Positions 9,117 through 17,783 of a DNA stretch of 64,000 nt are shown here, piece after piece. A program made the position numbers and the translations under genes. The stretch comes from Tubulanus polymorphus (lineage: Eukaryota > Nemertea > Palaeonemertea > Tubulaniformes > Tubulanidae): assembly GCF_964204645.1 (NCBI RefSeq), contig NC_134025.1, forward strand, positions 17,948,001-18,012,000, given 5' to 3'. The notes beneath the pieces are model-generated. The model was not told where the DNA came from and ran no database searches. It worked only from the letters and a program-made list of their open reading frames with translations. Within the stretch, counting starts at the first letter, position 1, and every line of letters starts with the position of its first letter.

Positions 9117-9347
9117 AGGGCGATCGCATGTCGGAAGAGGATATCGCAAGTAAGTAACTGATAAGCCTCAAATTACGTACGTAATGAAAGATTCTTCTAA
9201 AATCATTTGGGCGATATTAGTTGTTTGCCGGTATCTCGTTTTCCTACTACATCAGGTGACCTCATGTCTGTTCGAAGTCATGCCTGAAATCATAAACTGG
9301 CATGTCTAAATCAGTACCATGATCTGTCTGGTCTACGTATGTTATAG

Positions 9348-9491
9348 GATGTCGGGAAACGTTTTCATTTTACGATAAGGACAATGACGGTTTCATACAC
9401 GTTTCTGAAATAGGCGAAGCCGTGCGAATACTTGGAAGAAATCCAACCCAGGCAGAAGTTGTTGACTTAGTAAAGACCATTGATTCTGAAG
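9348..9491 (+). CDS. Calmodulin-like protein, EF-hand exon (first visible)
   Basis: An AG acceptor (TTATAG) at 9,346-9,347 precedes a 144-bp open exon that ends GAAG before the donor GTACAT. It encodes FYDKDNDGFIHVSEIGEAVR, a canonical EF-hand (Asp1, Asn/Asp3-5, Gly6, Ile8, Glu12), then LGRNPTQAEVVDLVKTIDSEG, the linker and the beginning of EF-hand II. The 144-bp length equals that of the corresponding exon in vertebrate calmodulin genes. The exon enters and leaves in phases that join perfectly to the exon at 32,670. Earlier exons lie outside the window or are unrecognised. Role: Ca2+ sensor of the calmodulin/troponin C family; the partner is unknown. Confidence 0.85.
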
Positions 9492-9508
9492 GTACATAGT
9501 GATTGATT

Positions 9509-9914
9509 AGGCCAAAAAATGATACCTTGTTTCTCATAAAAATCGTAAACACTAAATGCTGCCGGCCAGGCCTAGAGATAATACCGTCTTCTTTTTATGA
9601 TGAAAGTAAAAACCGACCTCAAAAATTGGGAAAACAGGAAAATAGGGATGATCCAACATCTGGCAATCAAACTAAACTAACAGGCCTACTAGAATAGTTT
9701 TTTGACAAACAGTAAGAACTTCTGAAAACCATATGCTGTACTTTTTATTTTTTTTTCTATTTTAAAGATTTTCAGTGGAAACTGTTTTTGAATAAAAATA
9801 AAAAAGGCTGGCCTGGTGGAAATATGTCAAATTACATAATTTTTTGGGGAATAAAATTGTTTTGGGGCATACAGTTTTCCTTCAAAAATGAGAAACAAGG
9901 TATCATTTTTGGCT
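9509..9914. mobile_element. MITE-like element with ~30-bp terminal inverted repeats
   Basis: GGCCAAAAAATGATACCTTG and TTTCTCAT at the left end are mirrored by ATGAGAAACAAGGTATCATT and TTTGGCT at the right end. No transposase. It starts 17 bp after the splice donor of the calmodulin-like exon. A related half-end occurs at 18,265-18,295 (GGCTAAAAAATTGATACC). Confidence 0.65.
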
Positions 9915-10114
9915 TTACAATGACATTTCGCAATTCTCCATTGCTTTACCCCGTTAGGTGATAAGGGCATCGCAGCTTTTGTTATGCGGGCAAAATGGGT
10001 ATAGTAGTACTTCATGTGGGAATAGCCGCCTTTTAAATTCACCACTACCATGTACCTTACAGCGCATGCGCCAATCCGTTGGACTTTTGAATACGCTGAT
10101 ATTTCTAAGAAAGT

Positions 10115-10205
10115 ACTCGAAAAAATGATGGGATTCGAACACGCAAGCACTGGTGTACTAGGGCAAAATTGTACCCACGAAACTACAGCAGTGACACTTC
10201 AGCTC
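10115..10205 (-). mobile_element. tRNA-derived SINE remnant
   Basis: The minus strand contains an A-box-like TAGTTTCGTGGGTACAAT and, about 40 nt later, a B box TGTTCGAATCCC. No folded tRNA with a clear acceptor stem or anticodon, so a pol III SINE head rather than a tRNA gene. Confidence 0.45.
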
Positions 10206-10710
10206 GTCACTTTTTCACCACTAATAACCCACCGTACAATATTGCACAACGGTACCCTAACCCCCTGGACCCTATTTTTACCATCTCGACGCTGGAGTCC
10301 TAGTTTCCTGCAGTTGAAAGAGGTGTCATATTGCTTTTGAAGTCCGAGCATGCACAACGAGGTACCATTTACCCTTTAATTTCTCATGACTTCTGTTTAA
10401 CTAAGCAATTTAAGTACCTATTGATACCTTTAAAATGTCGAAAATTCGTTCAACTCAAATGTTCAACAAATGTTGAAATGTATTTTATGTCTCCTATGTT
10501 AAACCATACATTTAAATTTACTCAATATTCGTTCAACTCGAACTGTTATTGACCAAAATTACGTTCAAACTCCTCTAAACTGGAATTATCGAACACAATT
10601 ATCGATAAGAATATACAAGCGTTTATTGCTTTAATTGGTACGTATGTCATCCCCGAGAGATATGACACGTTAAAATTCTGACATCGGCTGCCCATTTATA
10701 GGTTATTTCA

Positions 10711-10895
10711 CGGAGCGCTGTGACCGAGCGGTTAGAGCGTTCGACTCAGGGAAGCCAGGTCGTGGGTTCGAACCCCGTACATTGCCGTAGTGTCCTCAGG
10801 CAAGACACTTATCCTCATTGCCTCTCTCCACCCAGGAGTAAAGTGCTCTGAGCAGCCTGGCTGGATTTAGTGCTATATATTATTATTATATTCAC
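10711..10895 (+). mobile_element. tRNA-derived SINE with conserved central domain
   Basis: A box TGACCGAGCGGTTAGAGCG (10,721-10,739) and B box GGTTCGAACCCC (10,765-10,776) form a Leu/Ser-like tRNA head. It is followed by CAGGCAAGACACTTATCCTC and ATTGCCTCTCTCCACCCAGG, a central block I recognise from SINEs of many marine invertebrates, then a short A+T tail. Not a tRNA gene, because the acceptor stem does not close. Confidence 0.7.
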
Positions 10896-11538
10896 GTCAC
10901 CCGCAAAAGCTGCAACTTCGACCAATCATATTTTTGTTGTTACTGATCCTACAGGTCTGAAATTAATCTAGATCAGCAATCAAAGTAAATTTGTCTCATC
11001 AAACTAAAATGTTAGGCCTATTTGTATTCCAAAAATGAAATATGTCATTTTTTAAAAATCTTGGGTGACCTTCAAGACAACATTTAATCATCAACCAGAC
11101 TATGGACCATAACATAATTGCGTGTTTACTATATGCATGAATGCAAAGAAATTTAAAGTGTTCAACAACCATTCGTTCGGTTATTGTTGCCTGCAAACAT
11201 GCCCGCGCAACGAATCATTTTACGGCAACGTCTATGCCATCAAATAGTCATGTTTCATGGCTTGAAGGTGAAATTCCATTCTGATGGTAGATAAAAAAGT
11301 CATTTTTGTGACAACGCAAAAAATTCGTGAGGTTTTAAAGTTCTTGTATTGGCTTGCAACACCATTACTGAAATATATATTTTTTGACTGGCCAGGAACA
11401 GTTTGTTCCACAAATTGTACGACTGGTTCCAAAAACGCGCGTGAACAGTTGTTGTATATCATGATTCATACGGTCCGATATTATACATATATGGATTATT
11501 TTCAGTTCCCCGTCAGATTTATCTTATCAAAGAAATGG

Positions 11539-11650
11539 GTAAAGATTTGCGGTTTTTTCATATCGTGGATTTACGGAATCGCGGAATTTTTACAAAAACA
11601 CGGAATTTCTTCACTTTCACTATAAATATTAACCGGGTTTTCGACACACC
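11539..11650 (+). mobile_element. Dispersed SINE-like repeat R1, partial
   Basis: Carries the R1 head: ATATCG..GGAATCGCGGAATTTT, then ACGGAATTTCTTCA and AACCGGGTTTTC. Fuller copies are at 13,800-14,000 and 32,207-32,411. Confidence 0.7.
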
Positions 11651-11671
11651 GAACAAACCGAATATTTGGTG

Positions 11672-11988
11672 CTGGATCAAGTATAGTATATGGGATTGTA
11701 GTTCCTTCGATGTATGATTATATGGAAACGGAAGTTGTGATTTGGCAATGTTAAGATATCATACAGTGAGAAGTGCCGTCAATTGGATGCCAGCATTGGG
11801 AAAGATATATCTATTGTAGGTTAGTTTTACTTGCCGACAGTGCCGACATTGGGATCAACGGACCCAAGCCACTTTATAAAAGGGTAAATCACGCAAACAT
11901 CCAGCCCCTCGATCCAAGCCACTTTATGTGAGGGTATCCACGCACACACACAGCCCTCGATCCCAGCCACTTTATATAAGGGTGGTCC
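11672..11988. repeat. Second copy of the Penelope-like 5' block and TATA monomers
   Basis: Matches 8,071-8,400: the GGATCAAGTATAGTATATGG block, one GTAGGTTAGTTTTACTTGCC unit, then three CCCAGCCACTTTATA monomers. It ends in mid-monomer against the Polinton-like fragment near 11,988, so it is truncated there. Confidence 0.7.
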
Positions 11989-11990
11989 AT

Positions 11991-12121
11991 CTTTAACCAT
12001 CTTTAGAATATTTATCTTTATTAAATTCTGTAAATGATTTATTTATTTTACACTTAGAACATTTCTTATAGTAAAAATTAACAACGCTATGCGTAATATT
12101 TATAGTTTTCAGCTGTTCCAT
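11991..12121 (-). pseudogene. HNH gene N-terminal fragment of a Polinton-like copy
   Basis: From the ATG at 12,119-12,121 the minus strand reads MEQLKTINITHSVVNFYYKK, then CSKCKINKSFTEF, and diverges after SKDG. It parallels the N terminus of the intact HNH at 294-953 (INITNN.., YYKKC, TEFSK..SKDG). The nuclease domain is missing because the element is broken at about 11,990. Confidence 0.65.
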
Positions 12122-12150
12122 TAATTATACATATTTTTATTAAAATATCA
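12122..12150 (-). promoter_or_regulatory. A+T-rich upstream motif of the HNH fragment
   Basis: Coding strand TTTAATAAAAATATGTATAA ends just before the ATG, matching the motif before other genes of the family. Confidence 0.45.
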
Positions 12151-12165
12151 TTAGAAAACTTAATT

Positions 12166-12465
12166 TCAATTATGTAATTTCTCATCTAATACATGAATAT
12201 ATCTATGAGTTTTTAAACTCTTTAAATTTTTATATCTTTTATTACATATTTCACAGCATTTAATATTATTGATTCTATCTGAAATATAATCAATGTTTTC
12301 TTTTAATTCCGCGTATCTAATTTTACAAGAATCATAGAATTCTAACAACTGTTTTATACTATAAATTGAAAAAGAAAATAAACCTGAAATCATAATAATT
12401 GATTTAATATTCTGTTGATTTTTATATATTAGATGTAATAAATTTAATACCTTACTCTCACTCAT
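12166..12465 (-). CDS. 99-aa protein with one membrane segment and a C2H2 finger
   Basis: A Met start at 12,465 and no internal stop. Residues ~18-38 (IKSIIMISGLFSFSIYSIKQ) are hydrophobic enough for a membrane helix. The C terminus has CCEICNKRYKNLKSLKTHRYIH, a C2H2 zinc finger (CxxC...HxxxH). It lies upstream of the HNH fragment on the same strand, in the cargo region next to the terminal repeat. No named homologue recognised. Confidence 0.55.
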   Translation of the reverse strand: MSESKVLNLLHLIYKNQQNIKSIIMISGLFSFSIYSIKQLLEFYDSCKIRYAELKENIDYISDRINNIKCCEICNKRYKNLKSLKTHRYIHVLDEKLHN

Positions 12466-12537
12466 TTTTATAGTTAAAATATATAAAATAAATTGAATTA
12501 AAAGATTCTGTTTTAATCCTCTATTTCTTTTAAATCA

Positions 12538-12735
12538 TTAATTTTTTTTATGATTACTTTTTCTGTGATTGTTTCCATTTAACTTCTTTAACTTTTTACT
12601 CAATTTCATATTTTTATTCATCAAATCTTTTGAAATATTTTCATAGTAAAAGTAAAGTGCAGCTAATATTAAACCTCCAGCAACTAAATAATGTTTCAAA
12701 TCACTTTTTCCAATTGGAATGCTGAAACCATCCAT
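12538..12735 (-). CDS. 65-aa single-pass membrane protein, basic tail
   Basis: MDGFSIPIGKSDLKHY is followed by a hydrophobic helix (LVAGGLILAALYFYY) and a strongly basic C terminus rich in Lys, Asn and His. Small and intact. Position within the Polinton-like fragment suggests an accessory or virion membrane protein, but nothing in the sequence proves a role. Confidence 0.5.
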   Translation of the reverse strand: MDGFSIPIGKSDLKHYLVAGGLILAALYFYYENISKDLMNKNMKLSKKLKKLNGNNHRKSNHKKN

Positions 12736-12785
12736 TTACTTAAGAGAACAATTAAAAGTAATTTGAAATATCTTATTATGAATAT

Positions 12786-13361
12786 TTAGAGTCGAATTAT
12801 TATTTTTGAGTTATGATATTTTGATTTAAGATGGTGTGATTTATTGCTTCGAATATAATATTTTCCACAGTTACATATCGCTTTTTCATTAGGTTCGTAA
12901 TTAGGTGTTTCGATTTTATTGTCTAAATTACATTGAATTCCAACATTTTGAATGATTTTTCATTTGGAATGTCAGGGATAAATCTTTTCTCTTCTACTCT
13001 GAAAAAAAATTACATAGTATTCTCTGAAAGGGCAGTAACGTAAGTGTAAAAATAAAGATTTATGTGAATTTTCATTATTTAAAAGTGATCGTATTTCATC
13101 TATAATTATTAAATGTTGATCTATTTCATCAAATGTTGTGCATTTTGGAATTATTGTATTGAATAAGATTTTATCTTTATCATTCGATTACTCTATTATT
13201 AGATAATGATTTTTAAATATTAATTCAGTAATATTTTTCACTTGAAAACGAAAACGCCCAGTTTTAATCAAATCTTAATCAGGAATGAAATTTCTAATTG
13301 TTAGATATTTTTCTAATTCATTTAAATCGATATCTTTGAATTGTAGTATCTGTTCATTCAT
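12786..13361 (-). pseudogene. ~190-aa protein with C-terminal zinc motif, broken
   Basis: From the ATG at 13,359-13,361 the frame runs MNEQILQFKDIDLNELEKYL onward, with in-frame TAA codons after FIPD and LIIE and damage after about 13,020. It ends CNCGKYYIRSNKSHHLKSKY, a CxC...H...H motif that looks zinc-binding. First gene inside the terminal repeat of this copy. Unknown function. Its upstream sequence TCAATTTTAATAGAAAAATG is the family motif. Confidence 0.5.
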
Positions 13362-13479
13362 TTATTAGTCATTTTTCTATTAAAATTGATATTTTCTTCA
13401 ACTCGTTAATTACTCGTTACTTTTATATTGAAAATAAGAATTTAACGCATATAGATATAAATATTCACTGTTTTAGATA

Positions 13480-13676
13480 TGAATTATTTCACTCACACTT
13501 TACTCACACTTTTTATGTTAAAAATTGATTTTTTATCATTCGAAATCTATATTTGATCTTATTTTTCTAGATTTTTCTAGCTAACATTTTACTCTCACTT
13601 TTAAAACATGAAATTTATTTTAAGATATATGAAATTCATTTAAATAATGTTCATATATATATATGAATATTATATG
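13480..13676. repeat. Subterminal repeat of the Polinton-like copy at 12-13.8 kb
   Basis: TCACTCACACTTTACTCACAC and CATATATATATATGAATATTA parallel 2,640-2,801. It leads directly into the palindromic terminus. Confidence 0.65.
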
Positions 13677-13798
13677 AGTAATAGGGAATATGGGAGTTCA
13701 ATTCAAAGGTTGAATGGTCGGAAAATAAATTCGAGTGTGCGAGAATTTATTTTTCGACCTTTCGACCTTTGGCTTGAACCCCCATATTCCCTATTACT
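13677..13798. repeat. 122-bp palindromic terminus of a Polinton-like element
   Basis: AGTAATAGGGAATATGGGAG begins at 13,677; the reverse complement of the right half begins AGTAATAGGGAATATGGGGG and ends at 13,798. About 50 of the first 56 positions pair. The centre is AAATAAATTCGAG, TGTG, CGAGAATTTATTT. A matching 123-bp palindrome lies at 61,901-62,023. The SINE R1 abuts the outer tip exactly. Confidence 0.85.
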
Positions 13799-13799
13799 G

Positions 13800-14000
13800 G
13801 TATCGTAAAACAATTTCAGATAAAATTGCCTGCAAATGATGGGATTGGAACCTAACTGAGTGCATCGATCGGTCCGGTGCCTTGTCCGACACTGGGTATC
13901 TCCACGGGAAAACCCGGTTACTATTATTAGTGAAAATGAAAACATTCCGTGTTTTTTGGAAAATTCCGTCATTCCGTTGTTTCGCGATATGACAACACCG
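13800..14000 (-). mobile_element. Dispersed SINE-like repeat R1, near full length
   Basis: On the minus strand: CGGTGTTGTCATATCGCG.., GGAATTTTCC, CACGGAATG.., then GGTACC-like spacer, a B-box TTAGGTTCCAATCCC and the tail TTGCAGGCAATTTTATCTG ending GATACC. Copies at 32,207 and 31,278 show the B box as GGTTCGAGTCCC, so the family is probably pol III derived. Confidence 0.7.
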
Positions 14001-14049
14001 CTGACACCCATCACTATTCCGACACCGCCGCTACGCTGTCAGGCTGTGC

Positions 14050-15870
14050 AATACGATATTGAAGCAGATAGATGTGAACTTAGATGATGTCTTCTATTGG
14101 ACGGACAGCTCAATAGTTCTCGGTTATATTAGTAACGAGTACGCGAGATACCGTACATATTGGCAAATCGGGTCGAAGTGATTCGAGATGGCTCCCGCGT
14201 AGATCGTTGGCGATACGTCGATACCAAATCGAATCCGGCAGACCTCGCGTCTAGGGGAATGATCTTGACGGATGAGCGAAATATCAAACTGTGGCTAACG
14301 AGGCCAGATTTCCAGTATCGGCCTTGTTCCAAGTGACCAAAACTGTCTAGCGTAAATGCACTAAAGTCGTCAGATTCCGATCCTGAAGTAAAGGTCGAAC
14401 GCTCGTGTTGTATTGTCTCCGCCGTCACAGAGAATGACCCGCCGAAGCATTCAGTGCAAGTCGTTCTAGATTGAATATCGTCGTGGCCGGCTAAGATAAA
14501 GGCTGTCGTTGCCGTGGTGTTAGTTGCGGTTAAACGTTTCACGATTCAGAGGACAATCGGTTACTTATTCGAAACCTGCCGATCTACGTTCAAGTGAATT
14601 AGATTCGGCCGAACGTTTATTAATTAGTCATGTCCATTCGGCAAAGTTTTCGGATGAGCTGTAGTCGCTTCGTGTGGGAAAAACCCTGAGTCCATTCATT
14701 CGTGATTGTTTGCTGCGTGTGGCGGTCGACTCGCGGGTTGTACGATTTCATTAATTACGAAACAACCGAAAGATTCTACATTAGCGTTACGTCTGATCCG
14801 AGTTCGCGCCCAAGATTGGGCACATGGCTACGGAAGCGATATTATCTGAATTGTGCAGACTGGTATTCTGGATCGTACAGGCCGACAAGCTTATTTGACG
14901 TTTGGTTTACAGTTGTCTCACTTCTCGGTGATATAGGGATCGCGTTGTGGAGCAAATGATGGCTGTCCTTTCAACAGAATGAGTCACCCGGAGAACCGCC
15001 GTTTACTAGAATTGGGATGGACTATTTCCGAGCATTCAAGTTCGGACCATCGCGAGCTGTGCACCTGTAGAGTGCGAACAGCCTGAAAACCGGATCGGGC
15101 ATCAATGCGATACGAAGATTCATTGCGCGTCGTGGAGTGGTGGAATTCGTACGTTCCGATAACGAGACTAGTTTAGTCGTCGCGAATAAAGAGTTGAAAG
15201 CGTGTCCGCAACGATTAGACCAGAATCAAATCTCAGGTTTTTTTAGAAATCGTTGTATAGAATGGGAGTATAATCCCCCAGCCGCATCCCATTTTTGGGC
15301 GTGTTGGAGCGTGTAATTCGGCCAGCGAGAAGTGTTTTGTATGCTCTCATGAAGGAGCAATCACACAAATTGTCTGATGAATCCTTTAACACTCTATTGT
15401 CTGAGGTCGAGGCTATATTCAATATACTATAACAGCCGCCCGATAACAAAGGTTTCTTTCGATCCAAATGATTTGGAGGCTTTGACCCCAAACCAAGCCA
15501 GGTAAATTTCTTCCGCCAGGTGTATTTGTGAAGTCTGATGATTATTCTGCTATGTACTGGAGACAAGTCCAGTATTTGGCGGACCAGTTTTGGTCGAGGT
15601 GGATTGTGGACTACTTACCTATGCTGCAAATGCAACTGAAGTGGCCTCGTGAAGCGACGTAATGCGGCAGTTGGCGATGTCGTGCTGATCGTAGATAGTT
15701 CAACAAGTAAAAGTTGGGCTATTGGTAGAGTCATTGAGACCAGGCCGGACAAACATGGTCTGGTTCGATCGGTTGTGGTGAAGACCGCCTGTAATGAGCT
15801 TACTCGCTCTGTTGACAAAATAGTATCGCTTCTAGAGGTCGAGGAACCTTTGAGTGATCGTGAGTTGTAA
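14050..15870 (+). pseudogene. BEL/Pao retrotransposon pol: RNase H end and integrase, broken
   Basis: Pieces in shifting plus-strand frames. FYWTDSSIVLGYISNE and NPADLASRG (14,090-14,260) are the BEL/Pao RNase H tail. GMDYFRAF near 15,015 gives the first integrase Asp, RSDNETSLV near 15,160 the second, NPPAASHFWACW near 15,280 the region of the catalytic Glu (lost by frameshift). RPITKVSFDPNDLEALTPNQ and the C-terminal AAVGDVVLIVDS strand to the stop at 15,870 complete the module. In BEL/Pao integrases the second Asp is normally followed by Asn-Gly-Thr; here Gly is Glu. The 5' portion is cut off by the SINE at 13,800-14,000. Inactive. Confidence 0.8.
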
Positions 15871-15907
15871 TTGTCTCACGTGAACTTTGTACTGTATTTA
15901 CCTATAC
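15871..15907 (+). repeat. Start of BEL/Pao 3' untranslated/LTR sequence, interrupted
   Basis: A short remnant after the pol stop. It ends ACCTATAC at the hAT boundary; the sequence resumes TATACGAT at 26,948, leaving TATAC on both sides. Confidence 0.5.
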
Positions 15908-16319
15908 CAGGGGCGGATACAGGGGGTCGCACCTGCGGCACGTGCGACCCCTTAAATTTGTCAAGTGCCCTTTTTTCAAAAAACTTCTTGTAAAATTTCC
16001 GTCCGGCCCGCTACAGCACCCGCAAAATCCGACGTCCGGACCTATGTCCGAGGTGAATTCCCTGTAATAGTGTTGCCATACAAACATGACGTCTCTGCGC
16101 TAGCCGGTTCCTGGAAGATTTATTTCTTGAAAAATGCCGAGAAAAGAGCGAATCGCTAAGAGAAAGCGGGAGGAAACTACTGCCGTCGCCGCTAAATGTC
16201 ACGCAATAGGTGAATTATTTCGGTGAGTTGTGTATTTGAGAAATATTTAACAAATGATAAAATGTTTGCGTTTTCGTCGCAGTCAGTCTGTGTGTTTGTT
16301 ATGAGTGTCACCAAAAATG

Positions 16320-16715
16320 TTCAGCGCACGACTCAATAAGTGTCAAAAAGGGCACGTCTAATTGCCAAAAATCCTAAAGGGCACATTATATTGCCAAAAA
16401 GGGCACGTTATATTGTCAAAAAGGCACGTTAAATTGCTAAAAGGGCACGTTCTGATTGCCAAAAAATCCTAAAGGGCACGTTATATTGCCAAAAAGGGCA
16501 CGTTATATTGCCAAAAATTTATATTGCACCAAAAATAGTTTGAGAAATCGTGGAAAGGGCAGAATTAATTTCAAAAAGGGCACATTCATATTACTTAATT
16601 GCTCTAAAGGGCATGACTCAAACTATCACATATTCTAAAAAAGGCACTTTCAGATTGCATTAAATACCATAAGTGGTAATGTTATTGCCTAAAATTCAGA
16701 AAGGGCACATTCATC
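16320..16715. repeat. Degenerate GGGCACGTTATATTGCCAAA repeats in the hAT 5' end
   Basis: About 15 irregular copies of AAAGGGCAC followed by TTATATTGCC or a variant. Such subterminal motif clusters are the usual transposase binding region in hAT elements; that role is inferred. Confidence 0.65.
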
Positions 16716-17774
16716 ACTAAAATTACACTACAAAAGAAAATACTGTCAGGCCTAAAGAGCTCATTCATCGAAATGCTCGTTAACATTAAGGGCCTCATAT
16801 ATGTTTTGTCTATTTCAGATCTGGGGCTAGGCCTATTAGGCCTTTGAGTTAAGACACACCTCAAGTGGGAGAGATAGACCGGGAAAACAGGTAGGTGCTT
16901 CAGGTACAAATCGGGAGGAAAATACAGAAATGCCGATGGTTAACATTGATATGAAGCAACCATCTCCTCATACATCTCACAGTACAGGGGCCAATGTCAA
17001 AGTTAACAATAACAACACGTATGTAGTTTCTGTGACTGTTATAAAATTTGAAGTTGAGTCTTAGTACAATTGTTTCTAAGCAATGAGTCTAGAGGCCTAG
17101 CTCAGGTGAAAAAAAATTTCCTGGGGTCATATAATAAGCTTTGCTATTGAATGTGTCCTGAATTACGGCTGATGTAACGCATTCTAGAGGATAATTCTGT
17201 ATCAATTTTATACATGTGTATGGCACAAAAAGTATGTTAATGTACATAATTTATGATGCGGTTAAATGTTAGCAAGTTTATTTAAAAATTGCCTTTCTCC
17301 ATTTCCTTTTTAGGATCACTACATCGGCAACACCTAATACAACTGGTTCTTTGAGGATTCAGCATACAAGGGATATATTAGGATGTATCGGTGAACAGTT
17401 TGTGGATGAGGAACGTTTCCAAGTTATGAATAATTTCTGGCATCCCACAGCTGATTATAAGTTTCCAAGACACAAAGATGGCAGCAAAAACAAATCTTTC
17501 CGTTGGGCTTGGCTCAATCAGTATCCATGGTTGATCTATTCTAAAGATGTTGATGGTGCATTCTGTCGCAGTTGTGTTCTTTTTGGCAAACCGAGTGAAA
17601 TTCGAGGTAAACAGCTGGAACGTCTGTATTCAGTTCCATATACTGATTGGAAGACTGCCAAAATTTGATAAGCACCAGGCATCAGCTACTCATCGAAAAT
17701 CTATGATCGATGAAAAAACTTCAGAATGTTCATGGAACAAACAAGCACTCCTGTAAACGTTCAGCTCGATAGTC

Positions 17775-17783
17775 TTCAGCAAG
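17775..17783. repeat. Target-site duplication TTCAGCAAG, left
   Basis: Identical 9 bp recurs at 20,478-20,486 immediately outside the MULE-like element, so the insertion point in the transposase gene is exact. Confidence 0.9.

Noticed and set aside
10711-10785. Functional tRNA gene
   Set aside because: A and B boxes are present but the acceptor stem does not pair, and SINE body sequence follows directly.
13703-14014. 103-aa ORF
   Set aside because: It runs through the palindromic terminus and the R1 repeat; its sequence is explained by those features.
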